Source: Solibacillus sp040273735 (GTDB lineage: Bacteria > Bacillota > Bacilli > Bacillales_A > Planococcaceae). From it: a stretch of DNA of 64,000 nt. Location: NCBI RefSeq assembly GCF_040273735.1, contig NZ_JBELZM010000017.1, positions 24,737-88,736 of the forward strand. Direction: 5' to 3'. Of this stretch, positions 1 to 7,101 are shown piece by piece. Numbering within the stretch: the stretch's first letter is position 1; every line of letters starts with the position of its first letter. A model generated the notes under the pieces. It made no database searches, was not told the origin of the DNA, and saw only the letters and a program-made list of their open reading frames with translations. The position numbers and the translations under genes were made by a program.

Positions 1-1095
1 CTCATTGATCGCATCTAAATTCGATGGCATATTTGCACCTTCTGCAACGACTTTTACGCCATTTGCAATTAAAGTACGGGCCTGTTCACCGTTAATTTCA
101 TTTTGAGTTGCACATGGAAGAGCGATATCACAGGGAATTGTCCAAATACCGTCACAACCTTCTGTATAAAGAGCATTTGGACGATAATTTACATATTCTT
201 TAATACGCTTCCCTTCAACTTCTTTTAACTGTTTTACAATTTTTAAATCAATGCCATCCTGATCGTAAATGTAACCTGAAGAATCGGAGCACGCTACTAC
301 TTTCGCTCCAAAATGCTGAGCTTTTTCAATTGCATAGATCGCTACATTACCAGACCCTGAAACGACAACCGTTTTGTTGTTAATTGAAAGTTTTGCTTCA
401 CGCAGCATTTCTTCAACAAAGTATACTAAACCGTATCCTGTTGCTTCTGTACGTGCCAAAGAACCGCCGTAGCCAGGTTTTTTACCTGTTAATACACCTG
501 CTTCATATGAACCGCTGATTCGCTTGTATTGACCCCATAAATAGCCGACTTCACGTGAACCTACACCAATATCTCCGGCCGGAACATCGACATCCGGACC
601 GACATAACGGTATAATTCTGTCATGAATGCTTGGCAGAAGCGCATAATTTCTGCATTTGATTTACCTTTTGGATTAAAATCGGAACCGCCTTTACCGCCA
701 CCGATCGGTTGACCGGTTAAAGCGTTTTTGAAAATTTGTTCAAAAGCTAAAAACTTCATGATTGATTCGTTTACAGTAGGATGGAAGCGTAAACCACCTT
801 TATATGGCCCGATAACGTTATTATATTGAACACGGTACCCACGGTTTACTTGTACTTGGTTTTGATCATCTTGCCAAGCGACACGAAAAGAAATGATTCT
901 GTCCGGCTCAACGATACGTTCTAAAATATTATGTTGAATGTATTCGGGATGTTGTTCAAATACAGGAATTAAAGAAAGGAAGATTTCTTCCGCAGCTTGT
1001 AAGAATTCTAACTGATGTGAGTTCTTAGCTTTTAATTTTTCAAACACTCCATCAACATATTGCTGTGCGTTGCTCGTTGTTGTCATTGTCGTCAT
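1..1095 (-). CDS. gdhA: NADP-type glutamate dehydrogenase, C-terminus cut by window edge
   Basis: Catalyses 2-oxoglutarate + ammonium + NAD(P)H to glutamate in the cytoplasm. The reading frame is open from the ATG at 1095 to the window edge, 365 codons of a family that is usually about 450, so roughly 90 residues are missing. The N-terminal catalytic domain is clear: GPYKGGLRFHPTVN near residue 90, the GGGKGGSDFNPKGK signature near 125, and a catalytic-type PAGDIGVG. A Rossmann segment follows (VVVSGSGNVA). The NADP assignment rests on the long N-terminus and overall resemblance to hexameric GdhA. A run of five Gs lies just upstream as ribosome site; a second ATG three codons in is an alternative start. 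Divergent from the yqxD homologue. Confidence 0.93.
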   Translation of the reverse strand, partial: MTTMTTTSNAQQYVDGVFEKLKAKNSHQLEFLQAAEEIFLSLIPVFEQHPEYIQHNILERIVEPDRIISFRVAWQDDQNQVQVNRGYRVQYNNVIGPYKGGLRFHPTVNESIMKFLAFEQIFKNALTGQPIGGGKGGSDFNPKGKSNAEIMRFCQAFMTELYRYVGPDVDVPAGDIGVGSREVGYLWGQYKRISGSYEAGVLTGKKPGYGGSLARTEATGYGLVYFVEEMLREAKLSINNKTVVVSGSGNVAIYAIEKAQHFGAKVVACSDSSGYIYDQDGIDLKIVKQLKEVEGKRIKEYVNYRPNALYTEGCDGIWTIPCDIALPCATQNEINGEQARTLIANGVKVVAEGANMPSNLDAINE

Positions 1096-1266
1096 GTTAA
1101 TACCCCCAAATGGATTAATATGTATACATTAGTATGAATTATCTAACAATTCAATTATATTTTATGTGACACCACTGTGTGAAATCGATGTTAAAAAAGA
1201 GAAAACGTTTACAAATGTTATATTGATATATTAATTTGAAGCTGTTTTTTGAAAGGGTGATGAACT

Positions 1267-1725
1267 ATTTTACAACTATTAATTGATGCAGATGCATGCC
1301 CGGTTGTTGATTTAGCGCTATTTATTTCATCTCGTTATGAGATAAGACCAATCTTGTTCTGCGATACATCACATCGAATTGAACGAGATGGTGCAAAAAC
1401 AATTATTGTCGACAAGGGACCAGATTCGGTTGATTTTAAGCTTCTAAGTGTCTTAAAGCGAGGAGATATTGTCATAACAGGGGATTATGGCCTTGCCGCG
1501 ATGTGTATTGCAAAAGGTGGAATTGTGGTCAATCATAACGGGAAAGAACTGACGTCTGACAATATAGATCAACTGTTGGCTTTTCGATTTGAAAGTGCGA
1601 AAATAAGACGTGCAGGGGGACGTACAAAAGGTCCCAAAAAGCGTACGGAAGAAAATAATTTGGCTTTTGAAACGAAATTTCGACAAATTTGTGAACGTGC
1701 GATTTTTGAGAAGGAGGAATCATAA
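1267..1725 (+). CDS. YaiI/YqxD family (UPF0178) protein, probable ATT start
   Basis: A family of unknown function with a PIN-like fold. The family opens with a conserved DADACP motif. Here DADACPVV is encoded at about 1285-1308, but no ATG, GTG or TTG precedes it in frame: the frame is closed by TGA at 1261-1263. The only plausible start that keeps the motif is ATT at 1267, which gives M-LQLLIDADACP. It is placed 6 nt after a good ribosome site (AGGGTGA, 1254-1260). Starting at the first standard codon, TTG 1354, would remove about 29 conserved residues. Later motifs include GDIVITGDYGLA and the basic RRAGGRTKGPKKRT stretch typical of the family. The stop is immediately followed by the dsdA ATG, so the two genes are probably co-transcribed. 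Confidence 0.8.
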   Translation: MLQLLIDADACPVVDLALFISSRYEIRPILFCDTSHRIERDGAKTIIVDKGPDSVDFKLLSVLKRGDIVITGDYGLAAMCIAKGGIVVNHNGKELTSDNIDQLLAFRFESAKIRRAGGRTKGPKKRTEENNLAFETKFRQICERAIFEKEES

Positions 1726-3054
1726 ATGAATCAGCAAATCTTAAATATAGACGAATTAAAAGAGCGCTTTCCTTTAATTGAAAAGCTGCAATCCGAACAA
1801 TATGTATTTTGGGAAAATGAAAATGTAGCAAAAGAAAGGCAAATATCTGACCAAATGACACCCGATATGATTCAAGACGCAGAAAATAGATTGAAGCGTT
1901 TTTCTTCTTATATAAAAGTCGCATTTCCGATAACAAAATTTTCGGACGGCATCATTGAATCGGAATTAAGAGAAATTGCGGCGATGAAAAAACTAATAGA
2001 AGGACGACGCGGTTTTAATATTCCTGGCAAATTAATGCTTAAATGTGATCATGCGTTACCGATCGCCGGATCGATTAAAGCACGTGGCGGTATATACGAA
2101 GTATTGAGCCATGCCGAAAAGCTGGCAATCGATGCAGGTATGATAACAGAACAAGATGATTACGTAAAATTCCATAGTGAAGAATTCCGGAAATTTTTCA
2201 GCAAATATAAGATAGCTGTCGGATCAACGGGGAACTTGGGTATGAGTATCGGTATTATTAGTGCACAGCTCGGTTTCCAGGTGACTGTGCATATGTCGAT
2301 TGAAGCAAAAGAGTGGAAAAAAGAACTGCTGCGTGAAAAAGGGGTGGAAGTAATCGAATATGAATCAGATTACACTTCTGCCGTGGAAAACGGTCGCCAA
2401 GTAGCAGAACAAGATCCTGCTTGCCATTTCGTTGATGATGAAAATTCTATTGATCTGTTTTTAGGATATTCCGTAGCGGGATTTCGCCTGAAAGACCAGC
2501 TGCAGCAAGCGAAAATTAAAGTCGATACGAATCATCCGTTATTTGTATATCTGCCTTGCGGGGTTGGGGGTGCGCCCGGAGGAATTGCCTACTCTTTAAA
2601 ACAAATTTACGGCGAACATATTCATATTTTCTTTGCGGAACCATTTGCATCACCATGTATGCTCCTAGGTTTGATGACAGGCATGCATGACAAAATCAGT
2701 GTGAATGATATCGGATTGTCCAACAGGACAGAAGCTGACGGATTGGCGGTAGGGCGTCCCTCACGATTTGTCGGAACATTGATGGAATCCGTAATAAGCG
2801 GATGTTATACTGTGGATGACAGCTTTTTATTTAGAAGTTTAAAAGGTATGTTTGAGACGGAGAACATTTTTATGGAACCTTCAGCACATGCAGGTGTGTA
2901 TGGTCCGATTGAATTAATGATGCAGGGCGCTTCATACATTGAAAAGCATGAGCTTACAGATAAAATGGAAAACGCCACACATATAATTTGGTCAACAGGC
3001 GGCGATCTAGTGCCTGAAGAATTACGGCAGCAGTATTTACAATCAGAGATATAG
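1726..3054 (+). CDS. dsdA: D-serine ammonia-lyase (D-serine dehydratase)
   Basis: PLP enzyme that converts D-serine to pyruvate and ammonia. At 442 residues it has the normal length of the family. The PLP-binding lysine is K118 in GSIKARGGIYE, followed by the STGNLGMSIGI phosphate/substrate loop near 165 and the glycine loop PCGVGGAPGG near 275. The start ATG follows AAGGAGG. It sits directly behind the YqxD homologue and 14 bp ahead of a small membrane-protein gene, so it is the middle gene of a probable three-gene unit that ends at the 3421-3459 terminator. Its likely role is D-serine detoxification or use. Confidence 0.95.
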   Translation: MNQQILNIDELKERFPLIEKLQSEQYVFWENENVAKERQISDQMTPDMIQDAENRLKRFSSYIKVAFPITKFSDGIIESELREIAAMKKLIEGRRGFNIPGKLMLKCDHALPIAGSIKARGGIYEVLSHAEKLAIDAGMITEQDDYVKFHSEEFRKFFSKYKIAVGSTGNLGMSIGIISAQLGFQVTVHMSIEAKEWKKELLREKGVEVIEYESDYTSAVENGRQVAEQDPACHFVDDENSIDLFLGYSVAGFRLKDQLQQAKIKVDTNHPLFVYLPCGVGGAPGGIAYSLKQIYGEHIHIFFAEPFASPCMLLGLMTGMHDKISVNDIGLSNRTEADGLAVGRPSRFVGTLMESVISGCYTVDDSFLFRSLKGMFETENIFMEPSAHAGVYGPIELMMQGASYIEKHELTDKMENATHIIWSTGGDLVPEELRQQYLQSEI

Positions 3055-3068
3055 AAGGGAAGTAGCTT

Positions 3069-3419
3069 GTGTTAATTGGAGTAGTCATCATCGCATTTTT
3101 TGGAGCAGGTTTACTTGATTTAAACTTACGCAAAAAATATAACATCCCAAAAAACGAAAAATTTATGGATCAGTATGTAGGGATTTGGCATTTCGTCTTG
3201 GAAGTCATCCTGTGCTTCATGTTTTTATCGTATGTAACAATTAATCTATTTGACCAAAAAACATTATATTCAGTATTGTTTGCGTTCATTATGGTGTTGT
3301 TTATAATCCGTGGACTATTGGAGTTTTGGTTAAGAAGAGAAAAGCGTCGTCATATAATTTCATTTACTTATGTAGTGCTTTGTGCAATTTGCAGTATCGC
3401 AATTGCCATTATTATGTAA
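3069..3419 (+). CDS. small multi-pass membrane protein, DUF4181-like
   Basis: 116 residues with about four hydrophobic stretches: residues 1-20, 40-60, 65-85 and 98-116. A charged loop (LRREKRRH) precedes the last one. GTG start after GAAGGGA. The pattern, including an early LDLNLRKKYNIPKNEKF segment, resembles the DUF4181 family of Bacillales. No function is known. It is the last gene before a strong bidirectional terminator and probably shares the dsdA transcript. Confidence 0.72.
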   Translation: MLIGVVIIAFFGAGLLDLNLRKKYNIPKNEKFMDQYVGIWHFVLEVILCFMFLSYVTINLFDQKTLYSVLFAFIMVLFIIRGLLEFWLRREKRRHIISFTYVVLCAICSIAIAIIM

Positions 3420-3420
3420 G

Positions 3421-3459
3421 AAAGAAGTGTGTTGAGGGATACCCTCAACACACTTCTTT
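3421..3459. terminator. bidirectional intrinsic terminator
   Basis: Perfect 18-bp stem (AAAGAAGTGTGTTGAGGG and its complement) with a 3-nt ATA loop, A-rich on one side and T-rich on the other. It serves the dsdA unit and the convergent synthase gene. Confidence 0.92.
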
Positions 3460-4281
3460 TTAATCTACCTGGATTTCTTCTACTGTTGCTTCAACTTCTG
3501 AGCGGGACATTTTTTCTCGTCCTTCTCTCATTGCCTGCAATGTTTTATGTGCCAATGCTAAAGGTAGTCTGCAGAACAGTTTGATCGAACGCTTATCTAA
3601 ATCCTTCATGTAAAGGTCCGCCTTTGCCAAGTTTTCCTCTGCATAAGCAAATAGTTCAGCCCGCGTCCAGCCATCCGGAACGAAGCTAACACCGCGTTCA
3701 TCCAAATCTTCCTGCTCATTTCGTAAAATGTTTACTGCCTGTAAGCCGCGACCATAGCCGATTGCCAGCTCACGGTCTGTTTTCGTACCGGCGCTCCATT
3801 CCCAAAGCTCCGAAAGCATGACACCGACCAAACCAGCCACATAGTATGTATAGTCGTCCAAGTCTTCTTTCGTATGCACCTGCCAGTTTGCCAGTGCCCA
3901 TTTTGCCATCCCTTCCGCCATTTCGCTCGTCGAAGAAGTGACAATCGGGAATGCTCCTTGAGGACAAACATCCAGCCACTCAGCAAGGCGCAGTGTCACT
4001 TCAGGCATTTTATCCTTCACAGGAGCCAGAGCAACAAGGTAAGCATCATTATCAAAGGCAGGGGCTTTCAATAATTCCGCTACTTTTAATAATGTCGCAT
4101 TTTTCATTTCATTGGAAACATCTTCGTGATCTTCAATTTCATCAATTGCCCGCATTGCTAAATATGCAGCAGCAACCGTTAATTTTAATTCTTTATCCAA
4201 AAAAGTAATGGGGATATAAAATGTACGGCTCGTCTCTTTTAAAACGCGCATCGCATCTTTTTGTAAGGCTTTATTCGACAT
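3460..4281 (-). CDS. squalene/phytoene synthase family protein (YisP-like)
   Basis: 273 residues from the ATG at 4281, which follows GGAGGAAG; the longer frame upstream has no ribosome site and runs into a repeat array. Family members condense two prenyl diphosphates head to head. The first Asp-rich motif DEIED is present at residues 47-51. The second motif, normally R-D-x-x-E-D, reads RNEQEDLDERG (187-197), so the first Asp is Asn. Bacillus subtilis YisP, a relative that has lost synthase motifs, acts as a farnesyl-diphosphate phosphatase. This protein could therefore be a synthase (squalene or dehydrosqualene) or a YisP-like phosphatase; sequence alone does not decide. It is a single gene with no carotenoid or hopanoid genes beside it. 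Confidence 0.85.
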   Translation of the reverse strand: MSNKALQKDAMRVLKETSRTFYIPITFLDKELKLTVAAAYLAMRAIDEIEDHEDVSNEMKNATLLKVAELLKAPAFDNDAYLVALAPVKDKMPEVTLRLAEWLDVCPQGAFPIVTSSTSEMAEGMAKWALANWQVHTKEDLDDYTYYVAGLVGVMLSELWEWSAGTKTDRELAIGYGRGLQAVNILRNEQEDLDERGVSFVPDGWTRAELFAYAEENLAKADLYMKDLDKRSIKLFCRLPLALAHKTLQAMREGREKMSRSEVEATVEEIQVD

Positions 4282-4378
4282 AAGGAAAACTTCCTCCATT
4301 CTAAATTGCATCCACCTCTTATCGTAACGCAAATTCGTAAAAAGGGAAAATAAAAGTTCCGGCTTTTGAGGATTTAAG

Positions 4379-4522
4379 GCGGGACAGTGAATAGTAGAAA
4401 GAAAGCTGCGTATTAGAACAATGGGGCTCAAAAGTGGAACGAGTGGAGCGAAAATAGAAAGTTTGAATGCTAAAGTAGAACCACTTTCCATGAAAGTTGA
4501 AACCCACGCTCAGAAAGTAGAA
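4379..4522 (-). repeat. 21-bp phased degenerate repeat array, minus orientation
   Basis: Seven units read on the minus strand as TTC(T/C/A)A(C/T/A)TTT-type cores followed by about 12 unrelated bases. Plus-strand anchor G of the GAA core falls at 4397, 4416, 4437, 4457, 4478, 4499 and 4520, i.e. steps of 19, 21, 20, 21, 21, 21. The space between cores is not conserved. A detached copy of the core (TATTAGAA) lies at 4594-4601. The array lies just upstream of the synthase gene start. It resembles the larger array at 21924-22233 but is inverted. Confidence 0.8.
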
Positions 4523-4628
4523 AAACCTCTCCAAAAAAAACGCCAAAAAACACATGCATTTCCAGTATGTACACATTAATTGAAATATGGTAATATTAGA
4601 ACAATTCAAATGGACGGAGGTGAACGGA

Positions 4629-4760
4629 ATGAAGAAGTTAGCGATTGAGACAGGTGTAAAAGTGGATACAGCTATGTATTTTGCACGTGTCATTACTTTT
4701 AAATTTGTGTCTAACAGGATAGGTGTGTCCTTTTTTAGACAATTTAAAAATAATGCGTAG
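4629..4760 (+). CDS. 43-residue small protein, unknown
   Basis: ATG at 4629, five bases after an excellent ribosome site (GGAGGTGA), TAG at 4758-4760, and an intrinsic terminator 30 bp further on. The peptide is basic with a hydrophobic middle (AMYFARVITFKFVSNRIGV) and ends FFRQFKNNA. No family recognised. The ribosome site and terminator argue that it is a real gene or a translated leader of the ABC-F gene downstream; the latter would fit the habit of ABC-F genes to sit behind short translated leaders. Confidence 0.5.
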   Translation: MKKLAIETGVKVDTAMYFARVITFKFVSNRIGVSFFRQFKNNA

Positions 4761-4791
4761 CTAATTAACTTCATTCTTTTCACCAATACTG

Positions 4792-4824
4792 AAAAGGCTG
4801 CTCTTGTTAATGAGCAGTCTTTTT
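4792..4824 (+). terminator. intrinsic terminator before ABC-F gene
   Basis: 11-bp stem AAAGGCTGCTC/GAGCAGTCTTT with one G-T pair, 8-nt loop and a T run. It lies between the 43-codon ORF and the ABC-F gene, so it could act as an attenuator as well as an end point. Confidence 0.75.
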
Positions 4825-4858
4825 GTCTTTTTAGCTGCGCCAATGGAGGCGTAGAAAT

Positions 4859-6472
4859 ATGCAGTTGAAAGCAGAAAACATAACGAAAATTATCGGTGGA
4901 AACACTATATTTAAAGAACTTTCTTTTGAAGTGAATGCCGGTGAAAGGATCGCAATCGTCGGCCGAAACGGCAGCGGGAAAACGACATTATTTAAAGTGC
5001 TGGCAGGTATTGAACATCCGGATGAAGGTCGGATCATAAAATCGAAAAGTCAAACAATCGGCTACTTACATCAAATTCCTCAATACACGGATATATCGGT
5101 TTTTGATGTATTGTCAAAAGCATTTACTGAATTACATGATATTAAAGATCGTCTGTCACAGTTGGAAATGAGGATGGCAACGGATTTATCCGAGAAGATT
5201 TTAAATCAATATGGTGAGCTGCAAGAGCATTATTTAGCAAAGGGTGGCTACGAAATTGAAGCGAAAATTGCATCGATTGCCAATGGACTCGCGATTACCA
5301 AGTTATTGGAACAACCTTTTCATGCGCTAAGCGGCGGGGAAAAAACAAAGGTAATGCTTGCTCAAATTTTACTGCAGCAGCCGGATATTTTGCTGTTGGA
5401 TGAACCGACAAATCATTTGGATCTTGCTGCAACACAATGGCTTGAAGACTATTTGCAATACTTTAAAGGTACCGTTGTTGTAATCTCCCATGACCGGATG
5501 TTTTTAAATAAAATTGTTCAGTATGTGGCAGAAATTGAAGACGGGGAGCTTTGGATGAGCAAGGGAAACTATGATCAGTACATTAAAAATAAAGAGGCAA
5601 AAATAGCGCAGCAGTTTGCGGCTTATGAAGAACAGCAAAAAAAGATTCAAAAGATAAAAGAGGCAATTCGCCGATTACGACAATGGGCGAATGAAGCATC
5701 TCCGCCGAATCCCGATCTATACCGCAAAGCGAAAGTAATGGAGAAGATGCTGGCTCGAATGGAAATCGTCAAAAAGCCAAAAGCTGAGCGCCAGATGAAT
5801 TTACAGTTGAAGGCTGAAGACCGGACAGGAAAAGAAGTATTTATAATGAAAAACATTTCCCACGGGTTTGAACAGGACTTTTTATTTATGGATGTTCAGT
5901 TATCGGTATATTTTCAAGACCGGATAGCGATTGTTGGGAATAACGGAACGGGAAAATCCACGTTATTAAAAATTCTATTAGGGGAAATTATGCCTGTGGA
6001 TGGAGATGCAAAACAGGGCAGCAATTTAAAGATCGGTTATCTTGCACAGCAGTTTGACCAATTTAACGGTAAGCAGCGCCTTATTGATGCATTCCGAGAG
6101 CAGGTGTCATTAACGGAGTACGATGCACGGCATATGCTCGCCAAATTTTTGTTTTACGGTCATGATGTATTTAAAAAAGTGGATCAACTAAGCGGCGGGG
6201 AAAAAATGAGACTTCGACTAGCTCAATTAATGATTCAAAAATGCAATGTTCTCGTTTTGGATGAACCAACGAACCATCTTGATATTGAGTCGAGAGAAGC
6301 GCTTGAAGAAGCATTGGAGAACTTTAAAGGAACCATTCTTGCGATTAGCCATGACCGCTATTTTCTGCAAAAACTATTTACGAGAACGGCATGGCTGGAA
6401 AATCAGCAGCTTACCGTTCATGAAGGTCCATTTGAATGGGCACAGTCGAAACAAAAGGAGTTATACAAATGA
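4859..6472 (+). CDS. ABC-F family ATPase (ribosome-associated)
   Basis: 537 residues, two ATP-binding cassettes and no membrane segments. These proteins bind the ribosomal E site as translation factors or antibiotic-protection proteins. Cassette 1: Walker A GRNGSGKTT (about 35-43), signature LSGGEKTKV (about 158), Walker B ILLLDEPTNHLD. Cassette 2: GNNGTGKST (about 360), LSGGEKMRL, VLVLDEPTNHLD. The charged inter-domain linker (about 240-310, including RRLRQWANEASPPNP) is long enough to reach the peptidyl-transferase area. It stops where the ASCH gene starts (ATGA overlap). A short ORF plus terminator upstream would suit attenuation control. Whether it confers resistance cannot be told from sequence. 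Confidence 0.9.
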   Translation: MQLKAENITKIIGGNTIFKELSFEVNAGERIAIVGRNGSGKTTLFKVLAGIEHPDEGRIIKSKSQTIGYLHQIPQYTDISVFDVLSKAFTELHDIKDRLSQLEMRMATDLSEKILNQYGELQEHYLAKGGYEIEAKIASIANGLAITKLLEQPFHALSGGEKTKVMLAQILLQQPDILLLDEPTNHLDLAATQWLEDYLQYFKGTVVVISHDRMFLNKIVQYVAEIEDGELWMSKGNYDQYIKNKEAKIAQQFAAYEEQQKKIQKIKEAIRRLRQWANEASPPNPDLYRKAKVMEKMLARMEIVKKPKAERQMNLQLKAEDRTGKEVFIMKNISHGFEQDFLFMDVQLSVYFQDRIAIVGNNGTGKSTLLKILLGEIMPVDGDAKQGSNLKIGYLAQQFDQFNGKQRLIDAFREQVSLTEYDARHMLAKFLFYGHDVFKKVDQLSGGEKMRLRLAQLMIQKCNVLVLDEPTNHLDIESREALEEALENFKGTILAISHDRYFLQKLFTRTAWLENQQLTVHEGPFEWAQSKQKELYK

Positions 6473-6915
6473 ATCAAATCGAAGCATATTGGCAGCATTT
6501 TTGTGATTTGAAAGGTATGCAAAATATTCATTATAAAGAAGCGTTTCAATTTGGTGAAAAAGCAGATTGGCTTGCTGGACTTGTAGTGGATGGCGTTAAA
6601 GGAGCAACTTGTTCAAGTTTTCCGTTGTATGAACTTGAAGGAGAAAGTTTGCCGGAAATGGGGGACTACCAGATTGTTTTGAATAGTCTGGATGAACCCG
6701 TTGCGATCATCCAATCCTATTCTATTGAAATTTCCCCCTTCAATGAAGTACCGGTTGATTTTGCATTGGCAGAAGGAGAAGGTACCTATGAAGAGTGGAA
6801 GGAAGCACATGTCGCGTTTTTTAGCAGAGAACTTTCTGAGTATGGTCTGGAATTTACCGGAGACATGCTGACAGTTTGTGACCGCTTTAGAAAAGTTTTT
6901 CCTAATAATGATTAG
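6469..6915 (+). CDS. ASCH domain protein
   Basis: 148 residues. ATG at 6469 overlaps the ABC-F stop by four bases and follows AAAAGGAG inside that gene; a longer frame starting in the ABC-F gene is not needed. The ASCH fold (PUA-like, RNA-binding) is indicated by GVKGATCSSFPLYELEGE (about 46-63), GDYQIVLNSLDEPVAIIQ, SPFNEVPVDFALAEGEG and the W-x-x-x-H-x-x-FF motif (EEWKEAHVAFF). Proposed role of the family is RNA binding or modification in translation. Translational coupling to an ABC-F protein is consistent with that. Confidence 0.88.
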   Translation: MNQIEAYWQHFCDLKGMQNIHYKEAFQFGEKADWLAGLVVDGVKGATCSSFPLYELEGESLPEMGDYQIVLNSLDEPVAIIQSYSIEISPFNEVPVDFALAEGEGTYEEWKEAHVAFFSRELSEYGLEFTGDMLTVCDRFRKVFPNND

Positions 6916-6946
6916 AAAGCTGCAATATTAATAGCTAGACTTATAC

Positions 6947-6984
6947 AAAATGGAGGAATTTGCTTACGAAATCCTCCATTTTTT
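6947..6984 (+). terminator. intrinsic terminator
   Basis: AAAATGGAGGA...TCCTCCATTTT hairpin with a loop of about 14 nt and T run, 30 bp after the ASCH stop. Confidence 0.88.
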
Positions 6985-7037
6985 CACTGATCAACTCTTC
7001 TTGGCAACAATTGCTATCGAAAATCGTTACATAATAG

Positions 7038-7067
7038 TTGCATAGGTTAATGTTTTTTTGATATATT
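7038..7067 (+). promoter_or_regulatory. sigma-A type promoter for ltaS
   Basis: TTGCAT (7038-7043), 18-bp spacer, TATATT (7062-7067). Transcription would start near 7074. This rules out the TTG at 7066 as the start codon of the gene, because it lies inside the -10 box. Confidence 0.55.
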
Positions 7068-7101
7068 GATTCTTGTTTTTCTAAATAAAAAGGAAAACGT
7101 C

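Noticed and set aside
4421..4579. Plus-strand ORF with K-V-E heptads across the first array
   Set aside because: No ribosome site before ATG 4421 and the same period artefact.
4319..4843. Minus-strand 174-residue ORF
   Set aside because: It runs through the repeat array, the sORF and the terminator, and has no ribosome site.
7066..7101. Longer start of ltaS at TTG 7066
   Set aside because: It overlaps the -10 box of the promoter and lacks a ribosome site; TTG 7102 has AAAGGA.
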